A stretch of 64,000 nucleotides of DNA from Lagierella massiliensis (GCF_001407835.1 NZ_CYUO01000004.1:542771-606770); one strand, 5' to 3'; shown: positions 26,105-36,654, counted from the stretch's first letter. Translations and numbers: made by a program. The notes: generated by a model not told the origin, from the letters alone.

Positions 26105-26662
26105 TTGGCAGATTTAAAAGAAAGATTAGACAAACTTAGGGCCTTAATGCAAGAATCAGAGTTCCTTGAAAGCAAAGGACTTAGTAACGAAGTAAATATA
26201 AGAATATTCTGTTACGACCCTTCCGATGAAATGGTAATAAGGCATTTTATGGAACAAGTTAAGGCTGACCAATCCATGAACTGCAATGTGATTGAGTATA
26301 ACTTATATGAAGTTTTTTTATCAATATGCGAAGATAAAAGAATTGCAAATGCTATACCATCAATGGAAGAAAAAAAGGGTACAGAATTTATTAGAGTTCA
26401 AATGAGCCGAATGGCAAATAATACGGCTTTTGTAAATAAGATGAAGTATGAATCACATGAATTAGGTGATGTAATAGTTATAACAGGAGTTGGAGATGTA
26501 TTTCCATTTATCAGAGTTCATGATTTATTAAATGCCATGCAGCCAGAATTTCCTGATGTTCCAATTCTGGTATTCTATCCAGGCAATTACGATGGACGAG
26601 ATGTACAACTTTTTAATCGCCTCAAGAAGAATTCTTATTACAGGGCTTTTAATGTGATTTAG
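26105..26662 (+). CDS. brxB: BREX type 1 protein BrxB (DUF1788)
   Basis: A 185-residue soluble protein beginning at TTG, chosen because AAGGAGG lies just upstream and the frame has no earlier start. The sequence fits DUF1788: an N-terminal helix with LRALMQES, then alternating strands and helices (NIRIFCYDP, VIVITGVGDVFPFIRVHDLL, VPILVFYPGNYDGRDVQLF). The C-terminal YRAFNVI is typical. Its biochemical role within BREX is not settled in the literature known to me. It lies 11 bases after brxA and 11 bases before brxC, so it is co-transcribed. Confidence 0.92.
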   Translation: MADLKERLDKLRALMQESEFLESKGLSNEVNIRIFCYDPSDEMVIRHFMEQVKADQSMNCNVIEYNLYEVFLSICEDKRIANAIPSMEEKKGTEFIRVQMSRMANNTAFVNKMKYESHELGDVIVITGVGDVFPFIRVHDLLNAMQPEFPDVPILVFYPGNYDGRDVQLFNRLKKNSYYRAFNVI

Positions 26663-26673
26663 GGAGGATATTC

Positions 26674-29600
26674 ATGATTATTGAACAACTATTTCAAGAT
26701 GATATTAATCGTAAAATAAATGGCGTTGTTAAAGTAGATCAAGACGCCACTAATGTTCTTGTGCAAGAGCTGGATGAGTATGTTATTACAAAAGATTTAA
26801 AGAAACATTTTTTCAACTTTTTCAATAATTACAAAACATCTTTTGATGAGAATACTTCTGATATTGGTGTATGGATTTCTGGTTTTTTTGGAAGTGGTAA
26901 ATCACATTTCCTTAAGATACTTTCATATATTTTAGCAAATCCAGAAGTTCAGGGAGTTAGCACTGTAGAAAGATTTCGAAAAAAATTTGAAGATGATCCA
27001 GAAACCTTTGAACTGATTGAATACGTTACAAAGGGAAATACAGATACTATTCTATTCAACATTGATATTGAAGGACCTATAGAAAAAGACAAAACAGCTG
27101 TTCTACGTGTTTTTGCCAAGATGTTCTACAACTACCTTGGATTCTATGGAGAAAATCTTAAAATTGCAAAGCTTGAACAGTTTATTGAAAAAAGTGGAAA
27201 GACAGAAGAATTTCATCGTGTCTTTGAAGAAAAGAATGGTGGATCATGGATTGAATCAAGAGATGCATTTGCTTTTTTTGAAGATGATATTGTAGATACA
27301 TTAAAAGAAGTTCTTGGCATGAGCGAAGATGCCGCAAGAAACTGGTTTAATGGAACTGAAAAAGTTGAGACTAGCATAGCGCAACTTGTATCAGAAATGA
27401 AAGAATATGTTGACAATAAACCAGAAGATTTCCGTCTTTTATTTATGGTGGATGAAGTTGGTCAATATGTTGGTGGAGATACAGATCTCCTTATAAATCT
27501 ACAGTCTCTAATTGAGAAAATTGGTAGTGAGTGTGGAGGTAAGATTTGGGTTGTTTGTACAGGTCAAGAAGCAATAGATGAGATAATTAAGGCCCGTGAA
27601 AACGAATTTTCTCGTATTCAAGCCCGTTTTAAAACTAGACTTTCTTTGACTTCTTCTTCAGCAGATGAAGTTATCCAAAAGCGTATTTTGAAGAAAAAGT
27701 TAGAAGTAAAACCTTTGTTGGAAGAAGTATATAACAAGAATGAATCCGTTCTAAGAAACCTTTTTAGTTTTACTGATGCATTACTTGATATTAAGGGATA
27801 TACAGATTCACAAGACTTTAGCCGAAATTTTCCATTTGTCCCTTACCAATTTATCATTATGCAAAAAGTATTTGCTGAGATCCGTAAACATGGAAACTCC
27901 GGAAAACATCTTTCTGGAGGAGAACGTTCAATGCTTTCAGGTTTCCAGGAAGCGGCTCAAAAGATAAAAGAAAAAGATGAATACGCATTAGCACCATTTT
28001 ATCTATTCTACGATACTGTTCACACATTTCTTGACAGCTCCATTCGTAGAGCTATAGAACGTTGTCAAAAAGCAGCAGACAATGGGGATGGTATTGAAGA
28101 CTTAGATGTCGATGTTTTAAAATTACTTTATCTTATACGATATGTTGATGATATTCCGGCAAACCTTGATAATATAGTAATTCTTATGGCAGATGATATT
28201 AGAATAGATAAGATTACAATGAGAGAAACTGTAAGAGAAAGCTTAGATAGATTATTTAACCAGAACTACATTGGAAGAACTGGAGAAACATATAACTTTT
28301 TGACTGATGAAGAACAAGACATACAAAGAGAAATTTACAAGAATACTCAAGTTGATACATCTGCAATCGTAGAACGTATTGGTCAGATGATATTTGCAGA
28401 TATATATACAACAAAAAAATATCGTCATGGGAATTATGATTTTCCATTTGATCAACAGGTAGACAACACCAATATTGGTTCAGTCACCGGTGCAATGAAA
28501 CTAAGAATAATGACAGTAGCAATGGACCCTATTGAGAAAGGCGACCTTCGTCTTATGACAGAGTCTATTAAACAGGCAATAGTTGTTCTTTCTGAGACTC
28601 CTTACTACGAGTCCTTAGAAAAAGCTATGAAAGTTCGTAAATATGTTAAACAGAGAAATGTAGCGCAACTTCCAAAGTCTGTACAAGACATCATACGTCA
28701 TCATCAAGACGAAGCTACAAAATATGAGTCATCAGCAAAAGAAGAATTAAAGAAGGCCATTATTGACGCTCAGTTTTATGTACATGGAGAGCGTATTGAA
28801 ATTACAAGTGGAGACGCAAAGAACAAACTTGACCAAGCGCTGGAATACCTTGTTACCAATGTTTACGACAAACTTGGACTTATTACTAAGAACGCCGATA
28901 CAGACGCTGATATAATAGAAGTTTTACAAGGCGAACATAAAAATGGTGTATTTGAAGGATATGAAGTAAACCATGATGCAGCAGTTGAAATGGAAAACTA
29001 TTTAGAAATACAGAACCAAAATAAACTTCCTACATCAATGGCAGATGTTCAAAGTCGATATCAAGCTATCCCTTTTGGTTGGAAGGAAATAGACATTGCA
29101 GTCGTAGTTGCCATGTTAATCTATGACCAGAAGGTTACTATAAAGCATGGTGGAGAAACCATTCAGCCAGATAATCCTAAGCTTCCAGACATGCTTCGAA
29201 AAAAGAGCCTGATAGGAAAGACTTCAATCTCCAAACGTCAAGTTATAAGGGCAAAAACAATAAACGATGTTAAAAATATACTTCGTGATTACTTTGATGT
29301 TATGGATGTTCCCGATGATGAAGATGGGCTTGTAAGATTTATTACTGAAAAGTTTGAACAAGAAAAGGTTCACTATGAAGATTTAGATAGGAGATATGAT
29401 GGTCATAAATATCCTAATCGTAAGCTTGTGAAAGAGTCAATTAAGTTAATAGAAGATATACTTTCACAGCGCAAGGACAATATAGCTCTAATTGAAAAAG
29501 TCCTTAAAGAAGAACATAATCTTTTCGACAATAAAGATGATATGCAAAATGTAGAGGGTTTCTTTAAAAATCAAGTACAAGTATTTGATGAAGCCGTTCG

Positions 29601-30234
29601 CATGGAGAACGAACTTAAAAATGATCAATCCTATCTTATGGCGGAAGAAGAGGCAAATAACGCACTGAATGAGATTCGAAGAATTACCATGTTTGATGTA
29701 GGTAAAAATAGTATCTATACAAGCATTCCTAAGTTAAATGGGCTTATGGATATAGTAAATGAAGGTCATGGAAGGCTGCTTAAACAAAAGCAAGATGAAG
29801 TCCTTGAAATTATTCGCCAATGTTTAGGAGAGATTCACTCACAATCTCTTGATAAATACCAAGATAAAGTGATTCCTAAAGAAGCTGATAGGTACTATGA
29901 AGAACAAAGAACACAAGTAAAAGAACTTCGAAGTATATTATCAATAGATGGGCTTAAATCAAATATTTGGTCATATAAGGATAAAGCAATTCAAAGAATG
30001 GCGGAAAAGAAAAAACCTTCGCAACCTTCGAAACCTTCAAAACCAGCTAAAAATCATGAAGATAGCAAAGTAAAACCACCATCTACTAAGAAGTCAATAA
30101 ACAATGTGTATCGACAAATGCTTTTTGCTTCAACTACCTTAGAAAGTCAAGAAGATATAGATGCTTATGTTGAGAATATAAGAAAAAGACTTACCAGCTA
30201 TATGGAGGGCTTTGACGGCATCGAATTAATTTAA
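26674..30234 (+). CDS. brxC: BREX type 1 P-loop ATPase BrxC
   Basis: An 1186-residue protein of family length. Walker A is GFFGSGKSH at residues 70-78 (Lys76); a Walker B-like FMVDEVGQYVG has Asp260-Glu261. The middle and C-terminal parts are long helical regions, including the conserved FPFVPYQFIIMQK. A Lys/Pro/Ser linker near residue 1110-1130 precedes the last ~60 residues. BrxC is an AAA+-like ATPase essential for BREX defence. Upstream GGGAGG sets the ATG. It sits between brxB and pglX with short gaps. Nothing suggests truncation or frameshift. Confidence 0.95.
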   Translation: MIIEQLFQDDINRKINGVVKVDQDATNVLVQELDEYVITKDLKKHFFNFFNNYKTSFDENTSDIGVWISGFFGSGKSHFLKILSYILANPEVQGVSTVERFRKKFEDDPETFELIEYVTKGNTDTILFNIDIEGPIEKDKTAVLRVFAKMFYNYLGFYGENLKIAKLEQFIEKSGKTEEFHRVFEEKNGGSWIESRDAFAFFEDDIVDTLKEVLGMSEDAARNWFNGTEKVETSIAQLVSEMKEYVDNKPEDFRLLFMVDEVGQYVGGDTDLLINLQSLIEKIGSECGGKIWVVCTGQEAIDEIIKARENEFSRIQARFKTRLSLTSSSADEVIQKRILKKKLEVKPLLEEVYNKNESVLRNLFSFTDALLDIKGYTDSQDFSRNFPFVPYQFIIMQKVFAEIRKHGNSGKHLSGGERSMLSGFQEAAQKIKEKDEYALAPFYLFYDTVHTFLDSSIRRAIERCQKAADNGDGIEDLDVDVLKLLYLIRYVDDIPANLDNIVILMADDIRIDKITMRETVRESLDRLFNQNYIGRTGETYNFLTDEEQDIQREIYKNTQVDTSAIVERIGQMIFADIYTTKKYRHGNYDFPFDQQVDNTNIGSVTGAMKLRIMTVAMDPIEKGDLRLMTESIKQAIVVLSETPYYESLEKAMKVRKYVKQRNVAQLPKSVQDIIRHHQDEATKYESSAKEELKKAIIDAQFYVHGERIEITSGDAKNKLDQALEYLVTNVYDKLGLITKNADTDADIIEVLQGEHKNGVFEGYEVNHDAAVEMENYLEIQNQNKLPTSMADVQSRYQAIPFGWKEIDIAVVVAMLIYDQKVTIKHGGETIQPDNPKLPDMLRKKSLIGKTSISKRQVIRAKTINDVKNILRDYFDVMDVPDDEDGLVRFITEKFEQEKVHYEDLDRRYDGHKYPNRKLVKESIKLIEDILSQRKDNIALIEKVLKEEHNLFDNKDDMQNVEGFFKNQVQVFDEAVRMENELKNDQSYLMAEEEANNALNEIRRITMFDVGKNSIYTSIPKLNGLMDIVNEGHGRLLKQKQDEVLEIIRQCLGEIHSQSLDKYQDKVIPKEADRYYEEQRTQVKELRSILSIDGLKSNIWSYKDKAIQRMAEKKKPSQPSKPSKPAKNHEDSKVKPPSTKKSINNVYRQMLFASTTLESQEDIDAYVENIRKRLTSYMEGFDGIELI

Positions 30235-30244
30235 GGAGACCGTT

Positions 30245-33200
30245 ATGAATAAAAATGCAATAAAAAAATTTGCCACAGAAGCTCGCCGGGAGCTAATCTC
30301 CCGCGTGAGCCAGAGGGCACTTAAATATGGGATTTCTAATGAAGAGATAGGAAATCCAAATGACGACACTGTAAATGGATATGTACTCTCCACAATAGAA
30401 AAAAAACAGAGAGCCGATTTAATTAAACAGATTAAAGACAAAGGCTATGAACAGGTTATAGAAGAAGTTTCATATACATGGTTCAATCGTTTCTGTGCAC
30501 TTCGCTTTATGGAAGTTAACGGATATCTTCCTACAAGAGTGCGTGTTTTTACCGATGAGAATAATAACTTCAAGCCACAAATTATGACAGAGGCAATCCA
30601 CATGGATTTTGATGGTCTAGATAAGGATAAAGTTTTTTTATACAAACAAGCAAACGAAAACGATGAACTCTATAAATATCTTTTGATTACCCAATGTAAT
30701 GCACTTAATAGTATTTTACCAGGAATGTTTCAAAAGATTTCAGACTATACAGAGCTTCTATTCCCAGACAATCTTCTACGTGACGGAAGTATTATCTCCC
30801 AAATGATTGAATTGATTCCGGAAGAGGACTGGGAAGATGAAGTAGAGATTATAGGTTGGCTATATCAGTACTATAACAGTGAAAAAAAAGATGAAGTATT
30901 TCTAGATCTTAAGAAAAATATAAAAATTACAAAAGAAAATATTCCTGCTGCAACCCAGTTATTTACACCAGACTGGATTGTTCGCTATATGGTTGAAAAC
31001 TCACTGGGACGTTTGTGGTTAGAAGATCATCCAAATGAAGAATTAAAATCTAAGTGGAGATACTATCTTGATGAAGCAGAACAGGAAAAAGAAGTTCAAG
31101 AACAAATAGACTTAATTCGTGAAGAGTATAAAAAATTAAGCCCTGAAGATATTAAATGTTATGAGCCATGCTCAGGTAGTGGACATATATTGGCATACAT
31201 GTTTGATGTTCTTGTTGATATTTATATGTCACAGGGCTACAACACGAGAACAGCAGTAAGAAGCATTGTAGAGAATAACCTCTATGGTCTTGATATAGAT
31301 GATAGAGCAGCTCAACTTGCATATTTTTCTGTAATGATGAAAGGTCGTCAATACGATCGTGGATTTTTCAGACGTGGAATAAGTCCTAATGTATATGCTA
31401 TAGCAGAAAGTAATCACGTTGACAACTTTACATTAGAATATTTTAGTAAAGGTGACGAAAAATTAAAAGAGGCAATGGATACAATTATTAAAGAGCTATA
31501 TGATGCAAAAGAATATGGCTCATTAGTAGAAGTAACTACACAGGACTTTGATAAACTTTATTCTCGTTTTGATGAAATCATAGATGATATTGATTTTAAT
31601 AGAGATGTTGCATTAAAAGAACTGTTGCCATTAGTAAGAACTGCAGAAATACTTTCGAAAAAATATGATGTAGTAGTTACCAACCCACCATATATGGGAA
31701 GTTCTAATATGAACTCAAAGCTATCTGATTATGTTAAAAAGAATTTCAAAGATAGTAAGAGTGATTTGTTTGCCGTGTTTATTGAAAAATGTGGACAAAT
31801 GACAAAATTAAATGGATATCAAGCAATGATAACACAGCATGCTTGGATGTTTTTATCAAGTTTTGAAAAATTGCGTATTAAAATTCTTAATACGAATATT
31901 TTAAATATGGCACACCTTGGGGCACGAGCCTTTGAAGAAATTGGTGGCGAAGTCGTACAAACTACGAGTTTTGTAATAAGAAAAAGTCATATTGAAAATT
32001 TTAAGGGTAGGTATTGTAGACTTATTGAACCAACGAGTCAGCAAGGAAAAGAAGAGATGTTACTCGCAGGTAAGAATCGCTATTCAGCAGACCAGTCCAA
32101 CTTCTCCAAAATCCCCGGCTCTCCTCTGGCGTATTGGGTGAGTGATAGTGTTCTTTCGGATTTTCAGCACATGTCATTGGGAACCGTCGCACCTACGAAA
32201 AAGGGATTAGATACTGGAGAAAATGATAAATTTTTACGCTATTGGCACGAACCTGCTTTTTATCGCCTTGGTATCGGTTATGATTCGAGCGACTCTTTTA
32301 CCAAAGAAAAGAAAAAGTGGGCTCCACATGATAAAGGTGGCGATTTCCGTAGATGGTACGGAAATAAAGAATGGATTATTAACTGGGAGAATAATGGGTT
32401 CGAGTTACACCATTCAAAAGCAAATTTGCGTAGCGAAAGATTTTATTTTCATAAGGCTATAACATGGGGAAGTCTTTCTTCTGGGAATATTAGCTTTAGG
32501 TATAGCGATTATGGTGCTCTTTCAAATACAGCGGGTTCATCTATATATCCAGAAGAAAATGTTTTTTCTATACTTGGATTTCTCAACACGAAGGTTACTC
32601 AATACTTATTAGACATTATCAGCCCAACTCTGAACTACAGTGCTGGACCTATATCTCAAATTCCTGTTATTGATGCTTGCAATACTGATGTAGCTACTAT
32701 ATCCAGTCAATGTGTAGACTTAGCTAAAGCCGATTGGGATTCCTTTGAAACATCATGGGACTTTAAACATCATTCTATTGCACGAGAAGTTCCTACCATC
32801 ACCGAAGCCTTTTACCAGTGGCAGAGTGAATGTGACGATCGTTTCAATCAGCTAAAAGCCAATGAAGAAGAACTGAACCGAATATTTATCGATATCTATG
32901 GCCTTCAGGATGAGCTTACACCGGAGGTGGCTGATAAGGATATTACAGTGTACCGGATATTCGACAGCAAGGAGGATGTGCCGGAGAGCATGAAGGGTAG
33001 CAGGTATATCCGCATGAAAGAGGACGAGGTTGTTTCCTTTATTTCCTATGCGGTTGGCTGTATGTTTGGCCGTTATTCCCTTGATGTTGATGGCCTTGCC
33101 TATGCTGGTGGAGATTGGGATGCTTCCAAGTATTCTTCATTCGCTGCGGATAAGGATAATATTATTCCCATTAGTGACGATGAATATTTTGAGGATGATA

Positions 33201-33727
33201 TAGTCGGTCGCTTCGTAAAATTCGTGGAAGTAGTATATGGAAAAGACACGCTGGAAGAAAATCTGAACTTCATTGCTGATGCTCTTGGTGGTAATGGTCA
33301 GCCAAAAGATGTTATCAGAAAGTATTTCTTAAACGGCTTCTATAAAGACCATTGCAAGATGTATCAGAAGCGCCCGATTTACTGGATGTTTGATTCTGGA
33401 AAGGAAAATGGATTTAAATGTTTGATTTATATGCATCGTTATGAGCCTGATATTATTGCTCGTATTCGTACTGATTATGTACATGAACAACAGTCCCGTT
33501 ATCGTACGGCTATTTTAGATTTAGAAAATCGTATTGAAAGTGCAAGTACAAGTGAAAGGGTTAAGCTAAGTAAAAAGCTTAAGACATTAAATGAGCAAGC
33601 TGAGGAAATTCTTAATTATGAAGAAAAAATTCATCATCTGGCTGATCAAATGATATCCATAGACCTTGATGATGGAGTTAAGAATAATTATGCTATTTTT
33701 AAAGATGTTTTAGCGAAGATTAGATAA
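30245..33727 (+). CDS. pglX: BREX adenine-specific DNA methyltransferase PglX
   Basis: An 1160-residue protein. The SAM-binding motif is YEPCSGSGH (residues 306-314) and the catalytic motif NPPY is at 480-483, as in N6-adenine methylases. PglX methylates the BREX recognition site on host DNA, which distinguishes self from phage; the C-terminal half carries the target recognition. Base usage changes in the distal part: about 32800-33400 is clearly richer in G and C (CTTACACCGGAGGTGG, GTGCCGGAGAGC) than the AT-rich sequence on both sides, which suggests a recombined segment. Frame stays intact, ending with a coiled C-terminus. AAGGAGA ribosome binding site; pglZ follows after 12 bases. Confidence 0.95.
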   Translation: MNKNAIKKFATEARRELISRVSQRALKYGISNEEIGNPNDDTVNGYVLSTIEKKQRADLIKQIKDKGYEQVIEEVSYTWFNRFCALRFMEVNGYLPTRVRVFTDENNNFKPQIMTEAIHMDFDGLDKDKVFLYKQANENDELYKYLLITQCNALNSILPGMFQKISDYTELLFPDNLLRDGSIISQMIELIPEEDWEDEVEIIGWLYQYYNSEKKDEVFLDLKKNIKITKENIPAATQLFTPDWIVRYMVENSLGRLWLEDHPNEELKSKWRYYLDEAEQEKEVQEQIDLIREEYKKLSPEDIKCYEPCSGSGHILAYMFDVLVDIYMSQGYNTRTAVRSIVENNLYGLDIDDRAAQLAYFSVMMKGRQYDRGFFRRGISPNVYAIAESNHVDNFTLEYFSKGDEKLKEAMDTIIKELYDAKEYGSLVEVTTQDFDKLYSRFDEIIDDIDFNRDVALKELLPLVRTAEILSKKYDVVVTNPPYMGSSNMNSKLSDYVKKNFKDSKSDLFAVFIEKCGQMTKLNGYQAMITQHAWMFLSSFEKLRIKILNTNILNMAHLGARAFEEIGGEVVQTTSFVIRKSHIENFKGRYCRLIEPTSQQGKEEMLLAGKNRYSADQSNFSKIPGSPLAYWVSDSVLSDFQHMSLGTVAPTKKGLDTGENDKFLRYWHEPAFYRLGIGYDSSDSFTKEKKKWAPHDKGGDFRRWYGNKEWIINWENNGFELHHSKANLRSERFYFHKAITWGSLSSGNISFRYSDYGALSNTAGSSIYPEENVFSILGFLNTKVTQYLLDIISPTLNYSAGPISQIPVIDACNTDVATISSQCVDLAKADWDSFETSWDFKHHSIAREVPTITEAFYQWQSECDDRFNQLKANEEELNRIFIDIYGLQDELTPEVADKDITVYRIFDSKEDVPESMKGSRYIRMKEDEVVSFISYAVGCMFGRYSLDVDGLAYAGGDWDASKYSSFAADKDNIIPISDDEYFEDDIVGRFVKFVEVVYGKDTLEENLNFIADALGGNGQPKDVIRKYFLNGFYKDHCKMYQKRPIYWMFDSGKENGFKCLIYMHRYEPDIIARIRTDYVHEQQSRYRTAILDLENRIESASTSERVKLSKKLKTLNEQAEEILNYEEKIHHLADQMISIDLDDGVKNNYAIFKDVLAKIR

Positions 33728-33739
33728 GGAGGTTGAAGC

Positions 33740-36346
33740 ATGGCAAGAATGGATTTAGATACAATAATCCAAGATTTAAATAATAGATTTGCTGAGCCTC
33801 TACCGGAATTTTATAAGCGTCGTATAATCTTTTGGCATGACGAAGATAGAGAGTTTGAGGATAGCCTTGATGAGATTTCTCTTGATAATGCTAAGTTGTT
33901 GGTGCTTAATGGCTCTAATAATTTCATAGCAAAGAAGCTTTTGAATGTGGATGATAAGACTAACAACTATTTAGTCTATAATCCAATTTCTTATGAGTCA
34001 CAAGAGGATAATTGGCTTTTAAATATTGAACTCTATAGTGAGCAGTTTAGGGCAGATTTAATTTCTATTTGGATAAATGAAATGGATCTTCCTGCAAATC
34101 CAACATTTCGTAAGCTTGTAAAGTTCTTTAAGAAGTTTTTTGGCGCTCAAAACAGAAGAAAGGCTTTTAAAAAGCTTTCTGATGGAATAACTACTGCATC
34201 ACAAATGCATCTTGCAGTTATGGCTACTATTTGTGGTTGCAATGATATCAAACCCAACAGTATTATAAAAAATGTGATTATTGCAGGTATGGATATGGAA
34301 ACGAACCAGATATACAAAAATCTTGTAAATTATGGTGCTGATGAAGCTTTTTGGGAAATGGTTAAGCAGGGTAGTGGTTACTTTGAAGGAGAAGACTCGA
34401 CAATTGAGAAATTGGTAACTCATATATTGCTTACAGCTACCTCAAGAACACTTAGAATAGATTATTTATCTGATATTGATAGTTTTATTTCTATTCCTCA
34501 TCAGGCTTGGTGCTATGAATTTGTATCTGAATGGATTGTAGGGGATAGGAGTGATGAACTTTTTGAAATTCTAAGGATTGTTGAACAAGAGATTGTGCTT
34601 AGTAATAGGTTCAAGAAGATACCTCTGAATGACTTGAAGGACACTGAAATATTTCCTTGCATTAATGAATGTATTCTTTTGAAGCTTATGACAGACATCA
34701 ATAATGACGTTATTGATGTGGATATGATTACTGATATGGTGGAAAAACGTCGTACTTTAGCGTGGTTCGATGAAGTTCGATGCTACTATGAAGGAATTTT
34801 TAAGTTAGCAAAGATGCAGAAATTTTTTGTTGATCACTCTTCAGGTTTTCATACTGTGGATCCAAGAAAAATTTGGGAAGAGTATAGGGAAGTGTATTAC
34901 AAAATGGATACTTATTATCGTGAGTATCATTTAGAGTTTTTAAAGAGCTTGAGTGTAGGAAATGAAAACTTAGATGATCTTTTTAAGCAGGTAACTGAAA
35001 AGGTAGAGGGACTTTACACTCACTGGTTCCTTGGTGAGCTTGGGAATAATTGGTCTAATGCTTGCGCAGAGGAGCTCAATGAATATGGGCATATTTTAGA
35101 AATACCACAACAGGTGGATTTTTATAGACAAAATGTAGAAAACGAGGATAATCGTGTATTTGTTATTATATCAGACGCACTTCGTTATGAAGTTGCAGCA
35201 TCTCTTGCTGAACAGCTTCGTAGAGAAACTCAGAGTAAAGTTAATCTAAAATCATGTGAGGGGATTTTTCCTACTGTTACAAAATTTGGGATGGCAGCTT
35301 TACTACCCCACAAAGAGTTATCTATTACCGAACGTAACAATGGTATGTTGCAAATATTGGCAGATGGCATGTCTACAGATGCAGGTAATAGAGAAAAAGT
35401 GCTGAAGGCTACAAATAACAAAAGTGTAGCATTAAAATATAAAGATATTTTGCCGATGAAACGTGCAGAACGTAGTGAATTGGTTAAGGGAATGGAAGTT
35501 GTTTACATTTATCATGATAGGATAGATGAAGCTAGTCATACTTCTGATAGAATGGTGTTCTCTGCATGTGATGATGCAATTGAAGAAATTAAAAATATGG
35601 TAAGAATAATCCGTAATGAATTTGGTGGGACTCGTGTTTATATTACTGCAGACCATGGATTTCTTTATACCTACAGCCCTCTATCTGAGGAATCTAAAGT
35701 TGATAAGACAACACCAAATGAAAAAGATGTAGAGATTGATCGCCGTTACTTGATTACTCACAAGGGAGAAAACCCTGAATTTTTATTGCCAGTAAAATTT
35801 ATGGACGATAAATATGATGTATTTGCACCGAGGGAAAGTGTTCGTATTAAGAAAAAAGGTGGGGGATTGAACTTTGTTCATGGTGGCATAAGCCTTCAAG
35901 AGAAGGTAGTTCCTGTTATAGAGTATTATTATCTACGTAATGACTCTAAAACCTTTATAAGGAATAAGGGGAAATATGAGACGAAACCAGTTGAGGTTGG
36001 GCTTCTTTCATCAAGTCGTAAGATTAGCAATATGATATTTTCTCTAAACTTTTACCAAAAGGAAGCAGTAGGTGATAATCGAAGAGCTTCTAACTATTTA
36101 TTGTATTTCATCGATTCAAATGGGAAAAAGATAAGTGATATAGTAAAGATTATTGCAGATAAAACCAGTGATGATGGTCAAGAGAGGGTGTTCCGGTGTG
36201 GTTTCAATTTAAAATCACAAAATTATGATAATAGAGAAATTTATTATTTAATCATTGCAGATGAAACAGGTGAACAAATACCTCAAAAAGAAGAGTTTCA
36301 AATAGATATAGCATCTTCAATAGATGATATTGACTTTTTTAGTTAA
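33740..36346 (+). CDS. pglZ: BREX phosphatase-domain protein PglZ
   Basis: An 868-residue protein. A central alkaline-phosphatase-superfamily domain is marked by VIISDALRYE (Asp479), a TVTKFGMAALLPH segment with the expected Thr region, YHDRIDEASHTSD, and TADHGF (Asp638, His639), all of which fit metal-binding positions of the PglZ family (PF08665). The N-terminal ~470 residues are helical. PglZ is essential in BREX; recent work on the family points to nuclease/phosphodiesterase activity. AAGGAGG sets the start. A strong terminator directly after the stop ends the operon, although type 1 loci normally continue into brxL. Confidence 0.95.
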   Translation: MARMDLDTIIQDLNNRFAEPLPEFYKRRIIFWHDEDREFEDSLDEISLDNAKLLVLNGSNNFIAKKLLNVDDKTNNYLVYNPISYESQEDNWLLNIELYSEQFRADLISIWINEMDLPANPTFRKLVKFFKKFFGAQNRRKAFKKLSDGITTASQMHLAVMATICGCNDIKPNSIIKNVIIAGMDMETNQIYKNLVNYGADEAFWEMVKQGSGYFEGEDSTIEKLVTHILLTATSRTLRIDYLSDIDSFISIPHQAWCYEFVSEWIVGDRSDELFEILRIVEQEIVLSNRFKKIPLNDLKDTEIFPCINECILLKLMTDINNDVIDVDMITDMVEKRRTLAWFDEVRCYYEGIFKLAKMQKFFVDHSSGFHTVDPRKIWEEYREVYYKMDTYYREYHLEFLKSLSVGNENLDDLFKQVTEKVEGLYTHWFLGELGNNWSNACAEELNEYGHILEIPQQVDFYRQNVENEDNRVFVIISDALRYEVAASLAEQLRRETQSKVNLKSCEGIFPTVTKFGMAALLPHKELSITERNNGMLQILADGMSTDAGNREKVLKATNNKSVALKYKDILPMKRAERSELVKGMEVVYIYHDRIDEASHTSDRMVFSACDDAIEEIKNMVRIIRNEFGGTRVYITADHGFLYTYSPLSEESKVDKTTPNEKDVEIDRRYLITHKGENPEFLLPVKFMDDKYDVFAPRESVRIKKKGGGLNFVHGGISLQEKVVPVIEYYYLRNDSKTFIRNKGKYETKPVEVGLLSSSRKISNMIFSLNFYQKEAVGDNRRASNYLLYFIDSNGKKISDIVKIIADKTSDDGQERVFRCGFNLKSQNYDNREIYYLIIADETGEQIPQKEEFQIDIASSIDDIDFFS

Positions 36347-36353
36347 AGCAAGG

Positions 36354-36387
36354 CGCATATTAAGCACAACTTAGTATGCGTTTTTTT
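36354..36387 (+). terminator. Terminator of the BREX operon
   Basis: CGCATATTAAG (36354-36364) pairs with CTTAGTATGCG (36370-36380), loop CACAA, followed by seven T. It lies 7 bases after the pglZ stop, where brxL would be expected to begin. Confidence 0.9.
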
Positions 36388-36414
36388 ATTCAGTATCACA
36401 GTAAAGTATGGTAG

Positions 36415-36576
36415 AATATATTTAATTTATTTTATGACATCAGGAATTGGAGTTTATCTGGTGCTTTAAGAGGCGGTTATGTTTGGAGTTCACTTGTAGA
36501 AAAAGAATATGATTTTAAGTATTATATTGGGAACGACTTTGTATATGGTGTTAATACGAGTGATATAAGTGATTAG
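36415..36576 (+). pseudogene. Orphan C-terminal gene fragment
   Basis: A 53-codon open stretch with no start and no ribosome binding site ends at TAG 36574-36576. The translated part from about 36433 (LRGGYVWSSLVEKEYDF, then KYYIGNDFVYGVNTSD) has a protein-like composition, so it looks like the tail of a lost gene. I do not recognise it; it does not look like the end of BrxL, but I cannot exclude that without a search. Confidence 0.4.
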
Positions 36577-36654
36577 AAATGAGATGTTGGAAGTGGGAAG
36601 TAAGGAACAAAAAAGCTTTGTTTTTTTAAAAAATTTTGTCTAAGTGCCTTAAAA

